Below are positions 8,356-16,774 of a DNA stretch of 16,774 nt, one piece after another (positions within the stretch are counted from its first letter, which is position 1; every line of letters starts with the position of its first letter). Source of the DNA: Gymnopilus junonius (taxonomy: Eukaryota > Basidiomycota > Agaricomycetes > Agaricales > Galerinaceae); assembly GCA_015501075.1 (NCBI GenBank), contig JADNYJ010000661.1, forward strand, positions 1-16,774, read 5' to 3'. The notes beneath the pieces are model-generated. The model made no database searches. It was not told the origin of the DNA and worked only from the letters and a program-made list of their open reading frames with translations. The translations under genes and the position numbers were made by a program.

Positions 8356-9842
8356 TCAACTTGACGACGACGGTGGTATAATGATGGGTGGTGGTCGTGG
8401 TCGTGGGTGATGTCCTTTCGATGCCCCCCCTCCCCCTGCTCCTCCAACCTCCAGCGCCACTCCAATTGCCTTGAGAGCCTTGAACCTTAAGTTTTGAGGT
8501 GCACCCTGCAACCAACCCTTCGGGTACTTGCCTACTTGTCTTAACGACTCGCAGCGCAGATGATAGAGCCTTCTTTTCTTATTATATTATTTTCCAGAAC
8601 CCCGTTACCTGCTTTGTTACTCATCCTTCGCCCTTCGCCCTTTGCCCTTCCACTCTTCACCCTGCGTCTTTCCACTCTTCCTTCCGACCAAGCCCGAGAC
8701 CAAGACTAGCGCCGCTATTATCACTACCACATCATCACACCAACGACCTTTTCTCTTCCGCGTCGATCCTCTGATCTTGGATGTCGAATTGGCAGTCTTG
8801 CGCTTATCAACATCAACATCCATTAACGTCATTCGCCAGCGCTAGGGTGGGGGGTTGAGACCTGAGACCTGAGGGGTTGGGTAACCACAACGGGGTTTAA
8901 TTTATAGAGTTGACCATCTTCCATTTTCCCATAATCCACTCTATACACCACATACTTAAAGCGAACCATTGAACTACAGACCTAGTCCCTCCTCACTTCC
9001 AATACTTCAATACTTCGATACTTACTAAATTTCTACATCACTTTCTAACCTTTATAATTATTCTGTATGGTTTCTTTTCATTTACTTAATTCTATCTTGG
9101 GGTTTTTGGGATTTGGAGGTGGAGTTGCAGTTGGATTTGGGTGTGGGTATGGGTAGGATTTGGACTTGGACTTGGATTTAGATTTAGAAGCAGTTAGTTT
9201 GAGTCTAAAGCTACTTGCAATTTGCAGGCTACGCCCATGGTGTTGGTGTTGGTGTTGGGTGTTTGCTTTCAACAAACTCAGAAGTAAAGTAAACCAGAGA
9301 GCTGTGAAATTTAATTCGGACGACACGAGAAACACAGCCTCGATTATTTCCAAGTCTTGTAGATATAGATAATACTTTGTTTGATGGGGAATCATAGCGA
9401 GCGCCTTTGGGTTGTTTATTTCCTTATTTCCTTCTGAGAGCCTGAGAGAGGTATTGCCGATCACTTATTTCTCGAGAGTTCTTTTTGTTTGAATCCGTCG
9501 GGCTTGATTTGAATTTTCGACTTGTAAGGGATCACTGGGAACTGCTTACCTTTTAGGACTGGATGAGCCCTTTGTGCAGAGTTATGAAAAGCAGGTGAGG
9601 TCATAATCATTTCAAACTCAAGGGCACAGCCCAAGTCATTGCTGAAGACGGTGGATGCACTCAACCTTCAATATGCAGAAGTAGAGGTATCAAGGGTGCA
9701 TTTCCATTGAACAGTAACGAGCGTAAGTAAAAGGTCCATAAGGGCCAGTGCAAAAGAGATTAAGGTGTGTGCGTCCGGTACTCCACCCTTCAGTTCATCC
9801 TATCATCAGTCATGGCAAGCATGCAGTGCAATCCTTGAGTAA
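8356..9842. other. Intergenic region, simple repeats, no clear gene
   Basis: This is the 3' flank of the USP gene (+) and of the membrane-protein gene (-), which are tail to tail. Open frames here are low-complexity and have no domain or splice logic. Visible structure includes GGTGGT/GTCGTG runs at 8367-8410, CTTTGCCC/CTTCGCCC pyrimidine-rich repeats near 8630-8690, a tandem GAGACCT at about 8857-8872, and a G/T-rich hexanucleotide tract at about 9105-9265 (listed separately). Confidence 0.45.
9105..9265 (+). repeat. Degenerate G/T-rich hexanucleotide tract
   Basis: A period-6 pattern is visible. GGATTT/GGACTT units run from about 9157 to 9186, and GGTGTT occurs three times in a row at about 9238-9256. 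Between 9107 and 9160 several GGG runs separated by three bases occur (GGGTGTGGGTATGGGTAGG). It reads as Asp-Leu repeats on + and Lys-Ser repeats on -, but neither frame looks like a gene. Confidence 0.65.
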
Positions 9843-11533
9843 TCACACAAACTTGTCATACTCTCTCTGACCATCACCCGAGAGATCAGGAACAGGTGCT
9901 GCAAACGCAGCGTAGACCCGTGAAGGCCTATAATTATGACCTGCCCTGTAGGATGGCGGCCCAATCGTAACATGCACATCCGCATTGCCTGCAGTGCTAA
10001 ACCCAACAGGAGAAGGGCTCCGCATCAACGGAGGAGGCCGGTGGGGACGATTCAGGCTCCTCGGGACGAATTTGCGTCTGGTTTGTGAGGTTACGCTGTC
10101 GACAGTCGATGACGATGAAGAAGAGACGCCCCGCACGGAACGATTGGCTTGGACTTGCGACCGAGAGGCGCGTAGGCGGGCTGAAGGTGGGTGGGGCTGG
10201 AGACGCCCGGTAGTCATTCCTTCCTCTCTATCCCTGCCTTGACCCTGGGATACACGTGCATAACCTCCTTCCCTTTGTCTTGGTCGGGACGTACGAGGGT
10301 AGGCTGTGCTGCTGCCGTTGTGCACCAAGTTGGCATGGTGGTTAGGGTCAACAGTCTGACGGTAGTACGTGTACACCATGACATAGTAGATCACAGCAGG
10401 GATGAAGGAGAAAAGGAAGACGGAGGCGACTTGGAAACAGGATTGGTTGATCCAAGCGTAGATGCACTCTGATCCAATGAGGTCAGCACCGATATGATGG
10501 AGGAGGAAAAAGTGACATACGTTTACGGGCAACTCTCTTGGAAACGGCGAAAACCGACCCAGGCCATGGACGGCTTCGCTAGTGGAGACTCAGTACATGA
10601 AAGGAAGGATAATCGTCAATGACTTACGAATAACGATTTCTCATATCCTCGACCTTCTGTTGCTAATGATATACACTCCCACATCAGCTCCTCCTATGAA
10701 TTATCATCAAGAATTATAAGCCACTTCATTTGTTGAAAATAATAAAAAAGCTTACAGCGAACGAGAAGTACGCAATGCCATTCAAGACACCTGCACTTAT
10801 AATCAAGACAGAGGCGAGGAAGGTGAGTCGGAGGTAGGCCCGGACCAGACTTAGTCGTTGCTGAAATAAAGACAGGTAAATTTAAGATATACGTAAACGC
10901 CAAAGAGAACTGAATACGTACCAAAGATACACCAATGATACCGTACAATTCGATCACGAAAGAGATCATGTACATCACGCCCAGCGCGATGGAAACCCTA
11001 AAGAGGTTTGTAGCTGCTTCTACAGATATCCTGACGTGAGTGAAGTCCAATTATTATTGACGATGAACATACCCGCATCATCAACGATTGCATCTGGAAA
11101 GCGTTGTGCTGTAAAAATATAACGGTCAATATTTGGATTGAGGACTAATTCCCAGCGCAGAAGACATACAGCACTGTATGAATAAAATCTTTTTCATCAG
11201 AAAATTCGGACATGGAATGGAAGTGAAGTACGTACGCATATGCATATCGCAGGCCGTTGAGACCAGCAACTATATTACGACAACTCAGCAAACAATACAC
11301 GATGAAGATCCGTCAGAAAACATACCGGCAATGATGGGGTTCTTCCAACTAGCTTTGTAAAGTTGCTTGAAGAAGGATTCCGACTTGGAAATGCTCGGAG
11401 TCCGCACAGGATCTGCAGCACATAGCAAGGAAGAATAAGAGGCTGTTCGTTGGAGCCACGACGCCTAGCCAGGAGTAACTCACGTGGAAACCTGTTGTCA
11501 ACTGGGTGTCAATGTATAGGTCAGAAAGGTTGT
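9843..11533 (-). CDS. Four-helix membrane protein of a basidiomycete family (copy A), multi-exon
   Basis: Supported exons on the minus strand are 11492-11533, 11326-11412, 11232-11269, 11170-11188, 11073-11108, 10922-11019, 10756-10860, 10628-10656, 10521-10578 and 9843-10466. Signature segments include SESFFKQLYKASWKNPII before helix 1. Helices 2 and 3 centre on NLFRVSIALGVMYMISFVIE and LRLTFLASVLIISAGVLNGI. Helix 4 (FQVASVFLFSFIPAVIYYVM) is followed by VYTYYRQTVDPNHHANL. A long S/R/P-rich tail, presumably cytosolic, ends DKFV. Exon 10756-10860 is 105 nt, the same size and phase as its counterpart in the plus-strand paralogue at 14317. The function is unknown. The 5' end is unresolved: the frame may continue upstream through a further exon ending at 11606, but I find no in-frame ATG. 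Donor 11491 (GTTTCC) keeps the frame, while the stronger GTGAGT at 11483 does not. The last acceptor reads AGAG, and only the second AG keeps the frame. Confidence 0.68.
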
Positions 11534-13586
11534 CTGCAGGTGAAAAAAGTGGAGCTTGTCCGTACGCTTAAGCTGAAGCGGAGGAGGACGTATCATACTG
11601 AATACCTGCAGTTGAACGTTGTGGTGGTGGTACCGGACGAAGAAACAAAATCGCTTGATGAAACGTTCAAATGTCCGCGCGGGCAGTGCCGGATTGGAAA
11701 TGATGCCCCCTAAGCACCGGTGAAGTCGGAGGAACGGATCCAAAAAAGGGGTCAGGCAGTGTTCACGCCGCTCGGTGCCCTCCGCCATGCAGTCGCGCTT
11801 GCAGTAAAAAGTCGCGCTGGATTATACATAGTTGGATTATATGCCTTAGAGGACATCTCACTCACTGTGTATGTCTGCATATTAACCTTATTTTTTACAG
11901 TTTTTCCGTCAACCATTTGAAAAAGATCGAAATCATAAGCAAGACGGATTAATATTATATAGTCCATTTCATGCAACCTTTAGGTTCAACGAGGTGTTGT
12001 AGCGCATCCGGTGGAAATAGCTCTCTGGAAAATTTCTCTGCAGGCTATGGTGAATGAGAAGAAATATCTTAGAAAAAGGCGCCAACTTGCTAGAAATGTG
12101 CATAGCATATGATACCAACGACTGATTTACACTTCGTAAGCAACGACATGCGCTCTTCTCCTAACACGAGGGTTATCAATGCCAAAGGAGTGCAAGATGC
12201 TGGGGAAAGATGCCAAGACCCAAGTTTGCGAAGAAGCACTGAGAAAGAGGGGTGTAGAAAGAAAAAAGGCAGCGCTGAGATAAAGCTCCGCAGAACTGGA
12301 TGACGAGCAGTGACCAGTGTCTCGTGGACTTCGCTTTGAAAAGAAGATGAAAAAAATGCGAGAAATTGGTTGTTGGAAAGGTAGGTGCAATGCGAGGGTT
12401 CCTACGAGAATAGAAGATAGTTTCCATTAACTATCTTCAAGGTTACTCGACATCCCGAACTCGATGGTGTTCCCCCTGTTAATTGACCATTAATTCTCGT
12501 CAACAGAGCATAATCCAACCTAACCTTCGGCCACATAAATATAGCAAGAAAACGACTCGTGCTTTGAGAACCGAGAGTTTAAGCTATAAGATGACATCTT
12601 TGAACAACAAGACCATGGTATCAAAATCATATGGAAGTCTTTGACTTCATGATGAACTAGAAGAGGCATCCAGGGCTATATATTTGAAAACGACAAGGTC
12701 TTGATAGAGGCAAGCTCGTCAACGCATTCATCAAGAAGGTTCCCAAAACGACGTCGGTCTCCAGAAAAAGCAAATGCAGATAGATCTAATAAAGAACTTC
12801 TTCGAAAGTATGTAGATACCGCCTTGAAGAATGCTGATGTAGCTTCGCAAGTTGGCCACCAGAATACCATTACAGTTCAGACCAAGTTCAGAGTACATAT
12901 CCTATTGGCTTCTTCATATCTGTCGTAAAAACAGGGAAAAAAAATAGAAACGATTCCTTGCATCAAATCCTCAATTACTTACACTGGGCACAGACCCGTA
13001 TCCAGTATAATTGCAGGACTAGTTCTGTCGAGGCTCGATTTAGATAGAAGCGTTTGTGGGAATGATACCGGACATGCTAGCTGATCCAAAAAACACAGCT
13101 TTCGGACAACACGATAGCGAACCCCCGCGCCCGTTGCTAAGCCAAGAAAGTTGCGACCAAGTCAGCGCAATTATCGCCTGTTGGCGTGCATGCCAGTAGC
13201 TGTCGGTGAAGTTTGTGGTCCTTTCCAGAAGAGCCCTAGCCAACGCGGGGCCCGAAGCCTATCCATAACCCGTCTAAGCCTGGGCTCATAATATGTCTAT
13301 GGGTTCGTCCAGAAGGTTGCTCTTTTCACCATGGTTGACAATAATAGGAGAAGTACTGCGGACACAGGACAAATAGCATTTTGCAAGGCGCAGTATCAGC
13401 GGAAGACAATGCCCCAGAGGATGTAGCCAACAAGAATAAACAATGTGTCGCAAGGGGACAAGCCTGCGCACTGCCACCATATTCCCTCCTTTCTCTTATC
13501 CCTCATCTTGTTTCTTTTTCCTGCTTAAAATCTAGTCTACGCACTGTGTGCTTGTATTTCTGAATCTCAAAAATCGACTTAATAGG
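11534..13586. other. Divergent intergenic region between the two membrane-protein paralogues
   Basis: Two kilobases separate the 5' sides of the two paralogues and should hold both promoters. The part next to 11534 (to about 11790) may contain the unresolved 5' exons of copy A, because coding-like Pro/Ser-rich stretches occur in more than one minus frame. An ATG-less open stretch of 91 codons lies at 12656-12928 (+), Ser/Arg/Lys-rich and then helical-looking (KELLRKYVDTALKNADVASQ). I cannot assign it to a gene. The rest (12930-13586) shows nothing I recognise. Confidence 0.4.
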
Positions 13587-15155
13587 ATGGATAGCAGGCC
13601 GCCACCACCCCAAGGTATGTCTCGCATTGCATGGCTAAAGAGTGAACTGGCAGTGACGTCTTGCGAGTACAGGTATGGAGTGGCAGGAAAGACGACAACT
13701 TTTGCTCATCTGGCTTCATTGCAACTTCTAGGAGTGCCTCCTTCATATGCATTTGTTACGAGAGTTTACCGAAGAAATCTACGGCCAATTGTGTTGTCTT
13801 GTGAGCACATTCACTGCGTTACTTTGTCATCAATGTCCTGAAACTTTTGAAACAGTTGCTGTCCTAGGAGGCCTCTGGGCCCTTTTCTCGTACGTTTTCG
13901 GCTTCCGTATCATGTCCTGTACTGATTACTCCACATATTCTTCTAGTGGCGTATGTCGACCTTTCTTTCTTCCTTTGTGGAGCAGCTGCGCTTAACACTT
14001 CTGAAGATTGGCTTTTTCCGGAACGTGTCCATCTATAAGAGCAGTGCGTTCCTCCCTGAACTTCCCGCTTTCTGATCTCTAATCTTCTGATGCATTTCGT
14101 ATTATTAGATCATGCCGGGAAATTATCGCTGTTCTCAATCGTGATTGGCATTTTATACATGGTTGTTTTCGCGATCGAAGTGAGTTCGAATTCACTATCA
14201 GAATATCATTTTTTCATTGATTTACGCATTCTTTTAGCTGTTCGCATTCATTGGAACAAGCCCAGTATGTCCATATCGGCTCAAAATGCGCTAGTTAATA
14301 AATTAACATTTTACAGACAAGAATACCATTAGTCCGCTTGTACGCTTACCTTTCAGGGCTTGTAGTCTTGATTATCGCGGCCGTTGGCCTTCTGCAAGTT
14401 GTGATTCATTTTACTCTGAAGGTTTGTGCCTTCAACCCCATTATCAATTTTATTTTCTGAATTATCTCTAGAATGATATTATAAATACTTGTGCGGATGT
14501 TGCGACAGGGTCCACAGTCTTCATTGTAAACCTTTCTAACTCTTTCCTACTCTTCTGTAGACTGACAAAATGTTAGGGATCCATATTTGGTCCTGTCAGT
14601 GCTGGCACTCTGGACCCTATTGATGCAAGAGATTGTGAGCCTTCTTGCTTCTTAAAATATGAAACCTACTAAACCTTTTCTTTGCAGGGTGCAACAGAGA
14701 ATGGAACCGTGCCTCATTCGGAGACATCATCGCTTTCCTCATAACAACTTGTAAGAACCCTTATCTCTCATCTCCCCCTATTATTATCTAATATCCACCA
14801 TAGTCCTCGCCGGCTTCTTCTGCGTTATTGCTTTCAGCTACCTCCGCCAAGTGCTCGACCCAGCTCACCCAGCGAATGTCATCCGTGGGCCTGCAACACA
14901 TCGCATGGACAACTTCCCATCGCACTACAACCCGCCTTACAACCCAACTTCAACAATTACCCATCGTACCCCGCCCCTGCTGGTCCTCCGCCTAGTCAGA
15001 GCACTGACGCATTCGTGCCTCCCTATGACGGTGATGGCAAGCCGCCAGGATATGTTCGTGGTGAAGATTTCAAGGGCACATATGGAGAGACGTATAAGGG
15101 TGGCGACGAGGAGAATCCGACCGAGAGGGATATAGTGACCAGTCGGCCGTTCTGA
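13587..15155 (+). CDS. Four-helix membrane protein of the same family (copy B), tail frame-broken
   Basis: Well-supported exons are 13856-13889, 14109-14179, 14238-14264, 14317-14421, 14472-14525, 14577-14634, 14688-14750 and 14804-15155, with introns of 50-58 nt. ATG 13587 (MDSRPPPPQ) is a plausible start, but exons between it and 13800, and the one from 13947 to about 14024, are unresolved because several frames are open. Helices include AVLGGLWALFS, SLFSIVIGILYMVVFAIELF, LSGLVVLIIAAVGLLQVVI and GDIIAFLITTFLAGFFCVIAF, followed by SYLRQVLDPAHPANV. Compare YYRQTVDPNHHANL in copy A. The tail shows the Pro/Tyr-rich pattern HYNPPYNP, then PAPAGPPPSQS and PPYDGDGKPPGY. The second part is in the -1 frame: one base is missing at about 14946-14947 (an AA that should be AAA). 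Uncorrected, the frame ends at 15135 with an unrelated tail. Corrected, it ends at 15155. The function is unknown; a plasma-membrane or endomembrane location is inferred. Confidence 0.68.
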
Positions 15156-15467
15156 TCTCGTTTGAGATGATCTTATTATGGACCTTTTTTGTTCGTTTTC
15201 CTTTCTGATTTCGTCACCATATGTCAGAATGGTCGATGACGGATTGTAGTACTGACTCCCATAAGTAGTTTACATTGATGATTCCCTGCGTGTTCCGGGG
15301 CTGTACCGTATTGTAGTATATGTCTGCTCTTTGAATCGATTGGATCTATTTAGTCGCTGATGATTTCGATTTCGTGTCTCCTAGGTAATAAACATTTCTC
15401 CTACATAACAAACCTATGTTATCTACTCCCTGATCCTAGTAACATTGTCGATGACCAAGAAATGCTC
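15156..15467. other. Tail-to-tail intergenic region
   Basis: About 312 bp separate the stop of membrane-protein copy B (+) from the stop of the GH35 gene (-). Both 3' UTRs must lie here. An AATAAA (15386-15391, within GGTAATAAACATT) is on the plus strand. No open frame with coding character is present. Confidence 0.45.
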
Positions 15468-16774
15468 TCAAAATGCTCCAGGACGTTTAGTCCATGCAGG
15501 CATAGGTTGGTTAACCACGGTCGGCATGCTACTCTCCACTTGAGAGGTGAACTGCAGATTGATAGAGTCGAGCTTGGCGCCTGCAGCGTCTTCTGCCCAG
15601 AGAGTGACGGCCAGGGCGTTCTCCCCGTTATAGTTCAAGATTCCTTGCGCTGTCGACAGGGTTCAGCCTGAGGGATTTTGTGGTTGCTTGGTAGAAACGG
15701 TACTTACGGACTGGGAAGCTCTTCTGAGGGCCGATGTGGTTGACTACATAGTTTCAAATCCTGTGATTAGCATGCTTGCTCTTGGGCGTAAGGTTCTATG
15801 GAGGCGCACCATATTTTCCGAATTGATATCCATTGACGTAGAACTGCGTCGATCCAGCATCAACTTGGAACAACGGCACCAATGATGAACTTTCGACTCA
15901 CCTGAGACCGGAAATGAGAGTTCGTGGTCGAATTGGTGACTGTAATCGCGATGGGATAATCGACTTTCTGGGGAATGTTCAAGTTGAAGGTTGTCCTATC
16001 AATCAGGTCAACATTAAGCTGTTCGGAATCGCTGACCTGGCGGGTTGACTGACCTGAAAATGCTGACACCAGCTGCAGAAATGCCTTGAGTGGGACTACC
16101 AGAAGCCCATTTGCTGTCGTCGAATCCAGGCAAATGCCATCCTGGAGGTAGTTATGCAGATAAGCCGGGATGAGCTTGTGTGACATAAAGAGACATATGG
16201 ACCTTGACGTTCAGCGAAAAGACCGCCTTCATTGAGAGGACCACGGGCAGTGTCTGCGTACTGATTTACGAAAAATGTAAAGAATAAGTCCTCAAAAACA
16301 ACAACAACCAAAGAAGAGGCAACGCACGCTCTCGCCACCAAGGTTACCGGCAACCTTCCAGGTATCCACAGTCGTGCTTGGGCTGCCGACGAACGAGTAG
16401 CTCAAGATGCCTCTGGGAGTCTTGAAGTCGTCGCTCGCAGCCGTCCAGTCTTCCTCATATCCCATATGATCTTGCAAGATAGTGATGACGTGGCTGGAAG
16501 AGGGCTTCAACTTCGGTAACGTAAAGCTGCTGGCAAAGTCGCTGTGCACAGCATCGCCAACCCAGGACCCAATGAATGTTGAATCCACCCATACAGAGTA
16601 ACCAAAGGCCGAACCGCCCTGAACGTCGACGTTGAAGGCACTTTCAGATCCAGTTGCGGTGAACTGGGCACGCCAGAGGATGTTGCCAGTGTGGAAGCCG
16701 TATTCGCCCGAGTAAAGCACAACGGGTGTTGTGAAGCCTGAGGGATTTACGGTGCTGGTTTTGTTGGCGACTGT
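15468..16774 (-). CDS. GH35 beta-galactosidase, C-terminal part (5' end off the window)
   Basis: Seven minus-strand exons are 16328-16774 (continues beyond the edge), 16203-16260, 16054-16141, 15902-15995, 15810-15843, 15708-15743 and 15468-15649. Introns are 58-67 nt, and every phase closes. They encode the last 312 residues. The sequence matches the C-terminal jelly-roll domains of fungal GH35 enzymes, which release terminal beta-galactose from oligo- and polysaccharides and are normally secreted. Landmarks in order are EYGFHTGNILWRAQFTA, VQGGSAFGYSVWVD, LQDHMGYEEDW, TPRGILSYSF, WKVAGNLGG, ARGPLNEGGLFAERQGWHLP, FYVNGYQFGKYVNHIGPQ and GILNYNGENALAVTLWAED. The protein ends in TKRPGAF. The catalytic acid/base and nucleophile glutamates and the signal peptide lie in the missing N-terminal part. 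The reading frame is intact throughout, unlike three neighbours. Confidence 0.93.

Noticed and set aside
8499..8845. Overlapping short open frames on both strands (91, 67 and 71 codons)
   Set aside because: They are pyrimidine-rich low-complexity sequence 3' of the USP gene, with no conserved motif and mutually overlapping.
9078..9464. 128-codon minus-strand open frame with KSKSKSKSK and PYPHPNP
   Set aside because: The composition follows directly from the hexanucleotide tract, with no domain, splice or promoter support.
10561..10578. Alternative frame reading KPSMAWVGFRRFQ in copy A
   Set aside because: It needs a phase that the preceding 29-nt exon cannot supply and runs into a stop right after the exon. 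The chosen frame links cleanly to both neighbours.
13677..13702. GVAGKTTT resembling a Walker A P-loop in the plus-strand frame near the start of copy B
   Set aside because: The spacing is G-x2-GKT and not G-x4-GK(S/T), no Walker B or other NTPase block follows, and the frame here is one of several open ones before a membrane protein.
14180..14196. Near-palindrome GTGAGTTCGAATTCAC
   Set aside because: It coincides with the GTGAGT splice donor of a copy B intron and is imperfect. It is best explained as a splice site with a chance TTCGAA.
1..16774. Search for tRNA, rRNA, CRISPR arrays, operons, riboswitches and viral or defence genes
   Set aside because: No cloverleaf with a GTTCRA T-loop, no regularly spaced repeats and no such protein families were seen. 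The window is eukaryotic with spliced genes.

Overview
The window looks like a piece of a filamentous basidiomycete (Agaricomycete-type) genome. Protein genes are cut by many introns of about 49-109 nt with GT..AG ends and CTNA(C)-like branch sites. Intergenic gaps are 0.3-2 kb, and the gene families are mushroom-like: F-box proteins with divergent C-termini, a universal-stress-protein with a Ser-rich N-terminus, and four-helix membrane proteins with P/Y-rich or S/R-rich tails. I see no bacterial, phage, plasmid or CRISPR feature and no tRNA or rRNA.

Layout. (1) 546-4867, + strand: two tandem F-box paralogues. Copy 2 (3299-4867) is intact at 522 aa. Copy 1 (546-2089) has one base missing near 960. 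Between them sits a short inverted-repeat element (about 2623-2846) resembling a MITE. (2) 5965-6977, - strand: a three-exon WW-domain nuclear protein, 288 aa. It is divergent from (3) 7138-8355, + strand, a three-exon UspA-domain protein; about 160 bp lie between the two start codons. The USP reading frame does not join its best ATG without skipping one base in a C5 run. (4) 9843 to about 11.5 kb, - strand: a many-exon membrane protein of four predicted helices. (5) 13587-15155, + strand: a head-to-head paralogue of (4), sharing an exactly 105-nt central exon; its C-terminal tail is thrown out of frame by one missing base near 14946. (6) 15468 to right edge, - strand: the C-terminal 312 residues of a GH35 beta-galactosidase in seven exons, continuing off the window.

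The genes do not form one pathway. The window is ordinary euchromatin with two local gene duplications. The most distinctive points are the tandem and the divergent paralogue pairs, the MITE-like element, a very small internal exon in the minus-strand membrane gene, and three independent single-base frame breaks in otherwise well-conserved genes. The last point should be resolved first, because it decides whether these loci are pseudogenes or carry consensus errors. I found no clear evidence of a new defence, biosynthetic or mobile system.
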